DNA of 64,000 bases from Nomia melanderi (lineage: Eukaryota; Arthropoda; Insecta; Hymenoptera; Halictidae). Position numbers and translations under genes: made by a program. Location: the NCBI RefSeq assembly GCF_051020985.1, contig NC_135010.1, positions 5,640,001-5,704,000 on the forward strand, written 5' to 3'. Below, in pieces: positions 34,401 through 44,774 of the stretch (the stretch's first letter is position 1; every line of letters starts with the position of its first letter). The notes beneath the pieces are model-generated. The model was not told where the DNA came from, did no database searches, and worked only from the letters and a program-made list of their open reading frames with translations.

Positions 34401-34785
34401 TTTAAAACAATAAAAATCAGGACATTATGAGATACCCTTATACTTTGAGTTTTACACTGGAACTACCGAGCGTTTAACTCTTTCTAGTCGAAGCACTCCG
34501 AGAGTGGACTAACCGATTAGTCGTAGCGCTCAGTCGGTAATAAATAAATATCAATTATAATTATGTTAAATAGTAACATGTTAAACAACATTCTAACAGT
34601 AATAGTATAGTAATACAATATTGAACAGTAGTTGAACGATAAAATAGATTGATGAAGCAGTTGAACTCTGTACCAGGCGATACCTGACCTTCGACTGGAG
34701 AGGATTAAAACAAAAGAAATCAAAAAGACATTACGAGATTCCCTTATACTTTGAGTTTAACACTAGAACTACGGAGTGTTTAATA
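34401..34785 (+). repeat. Duplicated flank plus family B left end, period about 307 bp
   Basis: GACATTA-GAGAT-CCCTTATACTTTGAGTT followed by a B left terminus occurs at about 34421-34475 and again at 34728-34785. In the first unit the B element is cut off after about 20 bp (CACTGGAACTACCGAGCG) at the family C insertion. In the second it is complete. Confidence 0.8.
34474..34708 (+). mobile_element. TTAA element, family C (235 bp)
   Basis: TTAA at 34474-34477 and 34705-34708. Termini CTCTTTCTAGTCGAAG and, inverted, TCCTCTCCAGTCGAAG agree at 12 of 16 positions. Two dyads follow the left terminus: CACTC CGA GAGTG and GACTAA CCGA TTAGTC; the right end has none. It sits exactly at the junction of the duplicated flank. 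Confidence 0.75.
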
Positions 34786-34981
34786 GGATTAATATATAGA
34801 CCTTATAAAAATTGTAACGATAGATGTTTGCCAATTTCTTTATATACTGATTATAGAATTCAAGTGAAACTATTCATTTTTAAAGCCCTTTCAGATATTT
34901 CACACTTTTGAGGTATCAATAATTGCGAAATAAGAAAACTGAGACACGTCATTTTGATAGGTGTGGTAGTTCTAGTGTTAA
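34757..34981 (+). mobile_element. TTAA element, family B intact copy (225 bp)
   Basis: TTAA sites at 34757-34760 and 34978-34981 with inverted termini CACTAGAACTAC shared base for base. The right subterminal region ACGTCATTTTGATAGG is a decayed palindrome. Non-coding. Reference copy for family B. Confidence 0.9.
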
Positions 34982-35180
34982 AATTGCAAAGCTTTGCGAG
35001 TGAAACCGTACATTCTTACGCGCTGACAAAAACCGTATTGGTAATTAGTGGTTTTTTTTATCAGTAGTGGTAGACAAAGTGTTGACACAAAAATTATCGC
35101 AGGGAGATAACTTGATGTTTATTAAGACAGCACAACTGCCCTATAGTAATTCTATAAAAATGCTAAGGAATTTATATTTT

Positions 35181-35415
35181 TTAACCCACTGCCGCACACT
35201 TTTAATTTTAAAATCGTACCCAGAAACGCAGTTTCGTTTTAATTACTTGTTTTCACTTGTTCAGGTCATGAAAAATCATACACAAAATCAACTTACATGT
35301 TATCTAGACTGTAACGTCATTTTTGTTCAATGTATTACTGAAGAATAACAAATAAATACGTTAGTACAGTCCGCAAAATGAATGGCTATAGCCGTTGTTT
35401 GCAGCAATGAGTTAA
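35181..35415 (-). mobile_element. TTAA element, family G (235 bp)
   Basis: TTAA at 35181-35184 and 35412-35415. Termini are CCCACTGCCGCACAC and, inverted, CTCATTGCTGCAAAC. Near the right end is the palindrome AATGGCTATAGCCGTT (a perfect GGCTATAGCC core). Only one copy is seen in this window. Confidence 0.75.
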
Positions 35416-36681
35416 GAGATTTTAGATAGAGATCGTTTGGATAATACAGGGTGTTATTATTCATAATACAATAGCCACTTACCAAGTATGCAATATTTAT
35501 TTCTATGTACTAAATTGTGAATAAATTTTCTGATTTCAGGTAAGCAACCGTTTGAAATTATGGACATTGTATGCACAAGTCGAGCAGGGTTTGTAACTTT
35601 ACCACCGGGTAAACAATTATTTTCGATATATATTTTATGAAATTAATTTTTTTCTGCTATTAGTTGTGTGGTTAGATAATCCATTATGATATGCTGAATT
35701 TAAAATATATCTTTAAGTAACGTACTGTAGGTTAATATAGTTGATGACTAAAGTGTTTCTGAAGAATCATATTTTTATGGATCAATTCACTAACCGCAAA
35801 ACAAAATGAAAAATCACAGTATTGTCTAGTAAGAACCTTAAGAAAGTCGAAATGTAATAAAAATTCAGTGCAGTCTCCGTAAGATCATAAAATTCACAGT
35901 CTAGTTATGGGAAATAATCTGAGAATGGTGTCGTTGTTGAAGTAATTTCGGAGCAAACGACTAAACTTGATTGTTTTATTACACTGTAAACAGCTAGATC
36001 TATTAAGTAGACGATTCGTCGATCGTAAACAACCAGCTAGGCACTTTTAAGGGCGAATAAAATCAGTCTAACGAAGATTCAGCTGCTGTAAACACATAAT
36101 GTAATTTATAACATCAAAGATATGGAGTTAGCCAAAGAGTCTTGTTTTTCTATTGTATTTAGCGGTTATATTAAAACATACGAATAAATATTACAAATAC
36201 TCTAAGAAATTGTAGAAAGTTAATAAAGAAACCGGATAATACACACGTGATTGTAGAGCTTAATTTTATTAAGTAAAATTCGCTTAAAAATGTAATACGA
36301 TTTTCCGAGTAACCTAACATGATATTAAAACGTCGGAACCATCTAATGAAATCTCGTAACAAGTTAATTTTAAGTAATTTCTTTTAATTACATTAATTCT
36401 CCGCATTATGTAAAGAATGTAAATCGTATCATTTGTCGCATACAATTTTAAAATCTCTTTAAACCTTCAGATAATCAATCGCTCTGATCATCAATTCTTT
36501 TAATACAATATATTGAAGAAATGAAACTAAAACGAATCATTGTATTTCTAAATATAATATCACATTTTATAACTGTAAATAATAATATCTATAGGATCAG
36601 TTTTGTAAGTTGGGACGCGATGAAAGGCAAGCGTGGTAATAAGCTTAGAGATTTCTAAACATTATACGCGGGAGCGTTGTC
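35416..36681. other. AT-rich non-coding stretch
   Basis: No gene. ACAGGGTGTTATTATTCATA at 35449 resembles a DNA-transposon end without a partner. Positions 36510-36600 are a repeat shared with 55556-55650 (CTAAATATAATATC and ATATCTATAGGAT blocks), probably an unclassified element. Confidence 0.4.
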
Positions 36682-36902
36682 TTAACACAAGATTTACGGA
36701 ACGAGTCAATTTGACTCATATTGAATTTTATAAACACTATTTGGTAAATATTTGTCGATTTTTATTAACGCAGATATGCAAATATGTATCCTAATTGTCT
36801 ACTCTTAAACCTCTAATTTCTAAGATCTAAATGAACGGATAACAATTTTTCTAAAAACAATAGAACAAACTGTACAGTAAGTGTCAGTAAATCTAGTATT
36901 AA
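36682..36902 (+). mobile_element. TTAA element, family F copy 1 (221 bp)
   Basis: TTAA at 36682-36685 and 36899-36902. Termini are CACAAGATTTACGGAAC and, inverted, TACTAGATTTACTGAC. The palindrome GAGTCAATTTGACTC lies about 20 bp inside the left end only. The copy ending at 5159 is its inverted relative. Confidence 0.8.
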
Positions 36903-37240
36903 ACGTCCATTCGCGAAGGCGACAAATCGGCAACTCCTTGATTTCAAGAAAAACATCTCGTACCTCGCGCTAAAACGGCAGGCCCTTTCTTTTACATTTT
37001 CCGTTAGGGTTGCAACGGTTTCACCCTCTACGCAAGCCCTAGTTTATGACCTGTCCTTGCGCTGGAGTGTCAATGTGGGCGGTCGGGCGAAGGTCGCTCA
37101 ACCGACTACGCGCACTCCTCCGTTTCCCTTTTTCCCCTTTTCACAAAATGCCTATAGTTTCATTTTCTGCGTGTAAAATATAGATTCGCGACTGTCACAA
37201 ATATGTGACGCTAATGATAAACGCGTTAACAATAAAAAAA
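36903..37240. other. GC-moderate non-coding block
   Basis: CpG-richer at 36900-37140. An AAACGCG then TTAA terminus-like motif near 37225 has no partner. No gene. Confidence 0.3.
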
Positions 37241-37628
37241 CACTAGAATTACCTAGTGTTAAAAATTATAATACACTTCCTTAAGATTTCTTCAGACACT
37301 CTTTATTGTATATAGATAAAACTATTTATTTTCAAAATCGTCTCGGATATTGAATACTTTTAACCCTTTTCGGACGAATGTTGACATTTTGCAGAGGTCA
37401 AACTTTCATCTTTGCAATATCAACTTGCAAATAAATGCAACTACTCAAACAACAAGAAATCAGTGTCCTTATTCTCTATTACTTAAGCATTCAATATCTA
37501 ATTGGGCAGAATCTGCAGATTTGTATACTTTAAAGAATCTTCGCGCGGAAAGGGTTGAAATGCCAATAATTGCAAAATAAGAAAACCAAAATCCGTCATT
37601 TTGACGGATACGCAAGTCCTAGTGTCAA
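37241..37628 (+). mobile_element. TTAA element, family B copy interrupted by a D element
   Basis: Left terminus CACTAGAATTACC at 37241; right terminus AAGTCCTAGTG then TCAA at 37625-37628. The right end has a perfect 17-bp dyad TCCGTCA TTT TGACGGA. Family D sequence (37360-37558) splits it. Removing that insert restores alignment with the intact B copy at 34757 (an ACTATT-TTT block before, CAATAATTGC-AAATAAG after). Confidence 0.8.
37360..37558 (+). mobile_element. TTAA element, family D copy 1 (199 bp), nested in B
   Basis: TTAA (37360-37363) and TTGA (37555-37558) flank CCCTTTTCGGACG at the left and CGCGGAAAGGG at the right. The left palindrome is AATGT TG ACATT. Insertion into a B element dates D activity after that B insertion. 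Confidence 0.85.
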
Positions 37629-38736
37629 TAAACTGAAAGTTTTGAGACAACCCAATAAAATCATAATCTGAAAAAAGCTTCCATCGTCTGCCAGGTCCAA
37701 AATTAGTCGGACCCTAAATGGTCCTTTCGTTTCAAGACTTCTGCAAGTTGGATTGCATTTGTTCGTCCATTTACGTTCGACCATAACGAAGCCGGTTTTA
37801 TTGCGCGAACTGCGACGGACTCTTCAACCCCTTGTGCTCGATGGAAAAGATATTCGACGGGCGCGCACGGGTGGACGACCGATGTCACTGACCTTGCTTA
37901 ACGATCGCCTATGTCTGCGAGGTCCCCTGTCAAGTTCGATTCCCCGGGGGTAGAACGTTAATGCAGTTACCCGTCGAATTTGGGGAGGGTTAATTCGATT
38001 TCGGAGTATAATGCACGGCGAAACGAGCCAACGGCTCGAAGCTCGGAAACCTGTTCCATTCATCGACGTAATGGCGGCGGTGATACCCCAGTGCGAACAA
38101 GACGATCAGTGGTCTCGATGTTTTCCTGGAATCTTGAATTTATGGATCGGCTCACACGGAAAGTTTGATGAAAATTTCTAACTTCTCGATCACGACTCGG
38201 TTGGGTTGAATGAAGTGGATATACTGTGGGTATTCGGAGATTATGGTATGCATAAGGTGAGTCAAAAGTGAGGTTATAGTTTTAAGGAGCAGAGGTTCTG
38301 AAGTTTACTTGTTCGAAGTTTGATTTGTGCGGTGCGAAAGTTAGATCGGAGTTGACAAGTTGAGGAAGATTTAGTTTTTTTTTTTTTACTGTTGATGATT
38401 TTAATTCCTTGCTTTATTAGCATCTTTAATATTATACTATAGAGGATGGATTATGGTTAATTGGTTAGAAGGAGAATGAATTTTATGTTTGTAGCAAGGC
38501 ATTTTCTCTGGAGGTTAAATGTTGGATTATAAAGAATATGTATATTCTGTTAATTTTCAGGAATGTGTGTTTGAATATTGTTCAATTTTATTGAGTTCGA
38601 AGTAATTTTTAATTTCCATTCCTGCTAAATCGTCAACGGAAAAGTAATTCTATCTAGCAAGATTGAAAGAAGTCAAAGGTCAAAGAAAATCAATTCGAAG
38701 GGAAAGAAATCATTTCAAGTTCTAAAGTGAAGTGAA
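37629..38736. other. Non-coding stretch, partly GC-rich
   Basis: TTTTGAGACAACCCAATA (37640-37657) looks like one mariner-type terminus without a partner. CAACCCCTTGTGCTCGATGG at 37827 resembles a family I terminus in a GC-rich setting. Overlapping open stretches between 37750 and 38170 lack features. The remainder is AT-rich. Confidence 0.35.
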
Positions 38737-38885
38737 TTTCTTTCGTTCATTAAACTTAATAATGTTACTTAATAGCTACTAATTCTGGTATGGTCTAGAC
38801 TCAAACTTATAATTCTGTAGAGTGTAGACCGTACTAGAGTTAGTAGTTATTAAGTGACTTTATTAAGTTGAATGAACGAAAGGAA
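38737..38885 (+). ncRNA. 64-bp ungapped hairpin, candidate hairpin RNA
   Basis: Arms 38737-38800 and 38822-38885 pair over 64 positions without a gap around a 21-base loop (38801-38821). I count 55 Watson-Crick pairs, 6 G-U pairs (left-arm 38739, 38766, 38775, 38783, 38787, 38791) and 3 mismatches (38752, 38763, 38798). All six transition differences give G-U pairs on the plus strand; on the minus strand they would be A-C mismatches. The stem is longer than a normal microRNA precursor but fits a hairpin-siRNA or young microRNA source. A miniature foldback element is the alternative. No promoter was recognised. Confidence 0.5.
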
Positions 38886-39029
38886 ACGCAGTAATATTAA
38901 TGAAACTTTAAAACCAGCCGTTTGACCGGTTCGCTGTACGGTTATTGTTAAAAATCGGTACCCATGTATATATCTGGTTGCCAACACAAGATATAATCGC
39001 GACACTGTGCATCGCGTTGAACCTTTGTC
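38886..39029. other. Short non-coding link
   Basis: Moderate composition, nothing recognisable. Confidence 0.3.
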
Positions 39030-39420
39030 TGAATCTTTCCAGTGGGGGGTTGCTCCTCACGGAATCCAGATTTCCGAGCAGCTTTCATGGAAACACCCGT
39101 TCACACTCCAGATCACGTCGCGGCCGGGAAAGTTTTAATTTCCGCGCGATTTATCTCCCTTTGTCCTCCCGTATTTCCGCGAATTCCCGCGTCCTCCGAG
39201 TCCACGGCCGTTTTATTCTGGGACGCGCCACCCCTGAGAGTTATTCCTGCTCTTCTTTCGCAACCGTTCTTAGGCCATTATCGGCCGCGATCCTTGATTC
39301 GAGGTTGCCTCCTCTTATCATCGTTCGCCGAATAACCCACTGTCCTACTTACCGGTATCGATTTTACGAGACCACCTGAGACCCTTCGCGGCCTCCGTGA
39401 CTTCTTTGCGCCTTACGTCG
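39030..39420. other. CpG-rich block, no gene assigned
   Basis: GC-rich with overlapping open stretches of up to 144 codons (38945-39379) in two plus-strand frames. Neither has a domain, and both are explained by scarcity of stop codons. Possible regulatory island. Confidence 0.35.
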
Positions 39421-39469
39421 CGCGATCTTACGGGAATTCCTTGGTGATTCATTTGTGCCAGTGAATAGG

Positions 39470-40220
39470 GCTCGATGTTGGATGAAATTCGAGATGATTA
39501 AATATTATTCGTGATCGTTACAATATTTGAGTGATTGGTCGAGTCGTTTAGAAATTGTAATCTCAATTCTTTACTGTCAATTTGATCGTAAGAAAATTCT
39601 GTGACTGTTGATTAGTAAGATCTTGGCGAGTAGAGGTTAGACTTGGGTGAAATATAGGATAATTAAATATTATTGATAATAATAGTAATATTTGGGTGAT
39701 TGGTTCGTTTAGAAATTATAATCTTGATTTTAATCTTAATTTAATCTTATTCAAGTTTCGTAATTGTTGATTGTTAAGATCTTGGTGAATAGAGATTGGA
39801 GTTGAGTGAAATATAAGCTGATTAAATATTATTGATATGAATAATATTTGGGGGATTGATTCGTTTAGAAGTTGTACTCTTAATCTTTTATTGTTAGTTT
39901 AATCTTATTAAAATTTTATAATTGTTGACTGTCAGTATTTTGGTGAATAGAGATTGGTGTTGCCTGAAATTTAAAGTGATTAAACATGATTGGTGTTGAT
40001 CAAAATGAACAAGTTGATTTGATTAAAAATTATATTGTATAGTCATTATCATTGTTAGTGATAATGGCGAGTAAAGATTGGAAGTGGATAACGTGAAATC
40101 TGATCGGACATTATCGTTATGATTAAAATATAAGAGTATATTTGATTAGAGATTACTTTTTATAATCATCGATTATTATTAATCTGTAATTGAAATTGAG
40201 ACGACTTCAGTGAATTTTAA
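39470..40220 (+). repeat. Degenerate tandem array, units about 125-170 bp
   Basis: At least four units begin with a GAAAT-TA..GATTAAATATTATT block (39496, 39661, 39830, 39978; a weaker one near 40102), followed by AATATTTG-GTGATTGGTTCG, TTTAGAAATT and GTAAGATCTTGGTGAATAGA. The second and third units are the closest. Satellite-like, non-coding. Confidence 0.8.
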
Positions 40221-40886
40221 GTATTAATTATAGATAATAATAACTTCTAATCGAATCAAAAGCTGTAATTTAATCATCAGTTTTAATACCAAATCAGATT
40301 AAATTCTGTTGAACTCCGATAGAGACCGTTGATACGGATCTCATTTCAGAAATTATTATTAGACATTATTATCGGATTACAGCGTAAGTCTTGTTCGTTA
40401 GAACATGATTTCTGTTAATTCAATTTTCGATGAATTTGAAAGTTTAATGTCATTTATTTTGTAAAAAAGAAATTTGGATTTTTTAATCAAATAAATGCAA
40501 GTGTATGTATAAATTTTTACATTATTTTCCAAGTTAATACTATAGAACAATGATGGAAGAAGTTACAATTATTAACTAATACTTTATATTCCTTTCGTAA
40601 AATAATTTCGATTATCGTGAATTTTGTAACCAGTGAAATTTTCGATATACAATTGATACTGTCCCCATGCGTTAATAATAAAATCTTTAAAAATACAAAA
40701 AGTGCAATTAATCGATTTGATCAATGAGCCAACTCATATATCACATATGTGAAATGCTTTGTTTGATCTATTTACTTCATTTCAAACGTTCAAAAATTAT
40801 ACGAATAACATATCACACGAAACAATTGCAAGAAAGCCACGGTCCGCAGTAAAGATATGTCAAATGTAACCGTGGTCGCGAACGTA
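40221..40886. other. AT-rich non-coding stretch
   Basis: No gene and no repeat family recognised. The part near 40800-40880 is slightly GC-richer. Confidence 0.4.
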
Positions 40887-41130
40887 TTGACCCTTTGCGC
40901 TCGAGAGATGACCCTCAGTCACCACTAGATTCGATATAGCAAAATTGTAGTTTTATATATTTTACTATGCTTTGTATAACGCATCGACATATGAAATATT
41001 GAAATACACTAGCTTTGTTTCTTAATTCATGTACGTTTTCTCATTAGTCAGTTTCAAAGAATGTCGTTCATATCTCATTGGAAAATATTGAACGTTTCTA
41101 CTGAAGAACTTCCAACTGCAAAGGGTGTAA
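40887..41130 (+). mobile_element. TTAA element, family I copy 2 (244 bp)
   Basis: TTGA then CCCTTTGCGCTCGAG at the left; ACTGCAAAGGG then TGTAA at the right. The left subterminal dyad TGAC CCTCA GTCA is well preserved. The whole length aligns with the inverted copy at 11256-11497. Both target sites are decayed. Confidence 0.8.
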
Positions 41131-41194
41131 ATGTCAATGGGAATTCTATTGTATACTTACACACCAATGACGATAACATCACTGTGGACGAAGC

Positions 41195-41650
41195 CTAATG
41201 GCTGCAGTTCGACAACCCAAGTCTCCTCTTTCGCTTCTCTACCCTCTTCTCGCTGTCTGGTGGTGGAGTAGCGAGGAAGGGTGCGTCAGGGAACGCGCAA
41301 GAACAGTGAAAAAATGAGGTTGCCGGCCAAACTTCATCCCCTCTGCTCTCCATCGACTTCCAACCCCCTACGTCGTTCCCGCATCTGCTTGTGGGGGTGA
41401 ACGCACCCCCACGCGCCACCCATCCACCGCCTCTCTATGATGTCACTAGTCTCGTTCGACGTCATCGTTGATGACGTCACGGTTATACACCCACTCCCAC
41501 GCCGCCAAAAGGGCCATCTCTCTCTCTCCCTCTCTCCCCCCTCCCGGTGACGTCATTGACGGCGCGCAGTTCGACGGTGCTTCGATCGAAAGAGAATTTT
41601 AACGTCCGTCGCCACGGGTCGTTTGGTACACTTGCGAATTCGGTTGAGGC
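41195..41650. other. GC-rich island
   Basis: Strong GC enrichment and a CT-rich tract (41519-41546). It includes a cluster of TGACGTCA-like sites. A 74-codon minus-strand open stretch has no recognisable feature. Promoter or enhancer is the likeliest role. Confidence 0.4.
41438..41555. promoter_or_regulatory. Cluster of CRE/ATF-type sites
   Basis: Four sites occur in 118 bp: TGATGTCA (41438-41445), CGACGTCA (41457-41464), TGACGTCA (41472-41479) and TGACGTCA (41548-41555). TGACGTCA is the palindromic site of CREB/ATF-type bZIP factors. The clustering in a GC-rich island is what suggests function. Confidence 0.5.
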
Positions 41651-41689
41651 TCGCTAGGACGTGGATAATGGCCCCTCGAGAGCTTTATT

Positions 41690-42085
41690 TTTCGATAATT
41701 TTGTTTCCCCTTCAGTGGTTACCTTTTTTCGATTGTGTGCAGATGCTTTTCTATTTTTGGAAGAGGTTGCTGCGTTTTTTCGTTTAGGTCGTTGAAAGAT
41801 ATTTTGATTGGAAGGATTTAGGATTTGATTTATTCTTTGATAAACTTGTTTTCTTTGTGTTTGCTGATGAGAGTTATGTGCAGTTGGTTTTCCATGTTTG
41901 GATGGGGTTGGTGAGTTTTTTCGTTAGATTGACGAAGCATTTAGGATTTAAGGTTTGATTTATTTTTTGATAAATTTGCTTTTTCTTCGTTATCTTTCTT
42001 TCGTGTTTGGTGATATGATTTGTGTACAGTTGGTTTTCCATTTTTGGGAGGGGTTGGTGAGTTGCTTCTTTGGATTATCTAAGAA
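41690..42085 (+). repeat. Degenerate tandem repeat, about 131-140 bp, three units
   Basis: GTGCAGATGCTTTTCTATTT, GTGCAGTTGGTTTTCCATGT and GTACAGTTGGTTTTCCATTT occur at about 41738, 41879 and 42014. A GGATTTGATTTATTCTTTGA block recurs at 41821 and about 41952. T-rich, non-coding. Confidence 0.8.
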
Positions 42086-42950
42086 CGTTTTGAGGGAAAT
42101 TCTTTTCTAATTCTAAAAGTAATAATAAAGAATATACTCAAGAAATGTATTGTGTATTGCTAAAGTTATTTGTGTTGCGATATAAGGCGATAGAAATTTA
42201 ACTGCTTATATTAGGCTTATTGGAAGTTTCTTGAAAGAAATAATAAAGAGATGCTGTTTGTAATATTCTTGTTGAAGATACTTTTAATATTCTATTCTTG
42301 TGAGAGTTTTTGCTAAAAGGAAGACTGTTAAAGCACATATCTTTAATCTTTGTATAGTTAGGATCAACAAAATTGTTTGTTTGAGAAGAAGCAAGTTTCG
42401 TTATTTAAAATATTTTGAGGAAAAGGAGCTGAGAAGCTGAGACCTTTGCTATTTTTTGTGTCTGGGTTTACACGTCGTCTGCCTCTCCAATCCTTTCCAA
42501 AGAACTATTTATAAATCTCCGATACAAGGTAACTCAGCGGAACCTATGCGATCTATTTGGTCCACCTAAGGTCCCGTTTCACTGGCTAAATTTGTTCTTT
42601 CACTGGATATTCGAAGCCCATAGCTCGCTTTTCAAGAAACTTTTACTGCGAATAACTGCAATTTAAATAATTTCAACCATATAAATAAGAAAACTGATTA
42701 TGTACTAATAAATAAATGGAATACATAAAAGAAACTATCTTGTATCAAACATTTCTAATCGTTTTCATCATTGACAATAAAGCAGAAGCATTTTTTCTGT
42801 ACTTTAATATTCTGATTTACGGTTTCAAATTACTTATTTTACGCAGCATCGAATTGAAACGCAAAATTAAGCACTTCATCATCGTTAATCCTCTTAACAA
42901 GAAATGGAACCTCTCAAAACGCTGTTTTATTAAATATTGATCAATTAAGA
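42086..42950. other. AT-rich non-coding stretch
   Basis: A slightly GC-richer patch (42460-42620) shows no gene. The 74-codon open stretch at 42716-42940 is AT-driven. Confidence 0.35.
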
Positions 42951-42954
42951 AACA

Positions 42955-43560
42955 TTCACAAAAGGAAAAAGATGGAAATCCATTCTACATTGTCCCAATT
43001 TTCATAGTTCAAAGTATAAGAAATTATTAGGGTTATCATTTTCTGTCACTTCCTTTTCCATGAGCGTAAGTCAGGATGTACTATATTGAAAACAGGTCAT
43101 TAGTATTCCCTATAACGCGGAAGATATAGAAGAGATTTAGCTGTAGGATCATCAAATCGTATTGTATTGAAGAAAATTGATCATAAACATCCTCCATAAG
43201 GAAAGAGGTAAAAATAAGATACAGGAAAATTTCTACTACCATCCTTCATATTTCAGAGGAAAACGAATGACTAAAATCACGATTTCCTTCTATCCCTATA
43301 ATTTCCTATCGCTGCCTTTCCCATAAACGTAACTCAAAACTTACATCGCTGAAGACAGGCCGTCATCATTTCCTATAACGAAGCAAATGTGCAAGAAGAC
43401 TATATGGCTTTAAAGTCTTCAATTCTTGCTTGAATCAAACAAATCAGCCATGAATATCCTCGGTAGAAAAATTCATAATTTTCTATCGCCTCCCATTCCA
43501 CAAACATAATCCAATATCCGGTTCCTTCGAAACAAACAATCACCATTTCTCATGATCAAA
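42955..43560. repeat. Very degenerate tandem array
   Basis: Three related blocks start near 43049, 43313 and 43488, each with a CC-TTTCCA-AA/GCGTAA core, then an AAAACAGG-like part and a TATAACG-AAG part. Spacing is uneven (about 264 and 175 bp), so this is an eroded array or serial duplications. Confidence 0.5.
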
Positions 43561-44455
43561 AAAACATCGAAATCATTACAAGCCTACGGTTATTTATGAA
43601 AATTAAACTGTTGAACAATATAATGAAAAAAAATATAATCACTAAAGAAAATAATTTTTCCTTACAAATATTTAAAAAATCACTCGACTTTAACCCTTAC
43701 CTATTATAGGGACATATAACATTATTAACCCTTAGTACTCCAGATGGTTTTGTAATTTATCAGCAACTGCAACTAATTTTTATGGTATTTCTAGTGGAAA
43801 TGAAAAATGCTATAACATTTCTTCGATCTTCCATTTTCCTTCTCAGTACGAAATTTGGATGTGTGGAAAATCTAATAATTTTAAGGTAGTTAGAGTACAT
43901 TACAAAATGTAAAATTTAAATCTTATTTATACTAAAGAAAAGAATTTATAAGCAGTGGTTTATTTCTTTGCAAACTACCTTCCATTTTTGGACCATTGAA
44001 CCATTGTTGTTCTAACAACAAGCCTTCATTTAAGAGCGCGTTACCATAGAAAAAGTTCTGCTAGACGATAGTATCGAAAAGATAACCGATGCGTTAAAAG
44101 GTAAATATTTTTCATATTGTTTCGTATCATTTCTGTGCAGTTGTGCGGTTTAATCGTTATTATTCTCCAATGAAATCTTCATCATTCCACGCAGAAAGCA
44201 TAAGAACCCTTGACAGTCATAATTCTCTCTACAAAACCACAATTTTCCGTCGTTTCGTTTCCCTAGTCGAACCCCGATCCATTTCACGCAAGACCGGCTC
44301 GAAGCATAAAATATGAAGAGCCGGCGTTATCGACTTCCGCCGGTAGATTACCCAGGCTAACACGGTAAAAGGGGGAAAGGTAAATTCAGAGAGAACGGCC
44401 GCGACTTCGCACGATGATAAATATACCTCTGGTCGATCCATCGATCCTCCTCGCT
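43561..44455. other. AT-rich non-coding stretch
   Basis: Two TTAACCCTTA motifs (about 43690 and 43726) look like element termini without partners. Composition becomes GC-rich toward 44300. No gene. Confidence 0.35.
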
Positions 44456-44610
44456 CGTAAATCACGGTCGGAGTCGCCGCTCGTCGCCGCGCGGCGGGCT
44501 TTTCGACCGACGCGACGCGTCCTCCGGTGAAAGTCGAGAAAATAAAGCTCCCCCGCGAGTCACGATAAGTTCGTGATGCACGCGGATCCCCGACCCTTTT
44601 TTTCCCCATG

Positions 44611-44660
44611 GTTGCACGCTATTGCACGCCGTTGCATAAGGTTGCATAGCTTTGCGTGGC
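44611..44660 (+). repeat. 10-bp periodic TTGCA array, five units
   Basis: TTGCA starts at 44612, 44622, 44632 and 44642, and TTGCG at 44652, exactly one helical turn apart. The five ten-base units are related but not identical, so the phasing is conserved more than the spacer. Confidence 0.9.
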
Positions 44661-44774
44661 CAGCCGCATCGCGCAAGACTGATAGATTTCCTCGTTGCCA
44701 GACCTACGGGCTCTAGCGCCAACGTTGCGTGCTCGGTTAATGTCACAGTTATGGTGGCTTTGCGCGAGGTAAGT
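44661..44774 (+). promoter_or_regulatory. Candidate first exon end in a CpG island
   Basis: A CpG-rich block (44460-44860) contains ATG GTG GCT TTG CGC GAG (44751-44768) directly followed by the donor GTAAGT (44769-44774). The TTGCA array lies 100 bp upstream. As at 7.5 and 53.7 kb, a short ATG frame ends at a strong donor. No acceptor-bounded coding exon follows in view, so this is suggestive only. Confidence 0.25.

Noticed and set aside
37640..37657. Single mariner-like terminus
   Set aside because: No partner end located upstream or downstream; may be chance.
38945..39379. 144-codon frame
   Set aside because: Overlaps another long plus-strand frame in the same GC-rich block; no domain.
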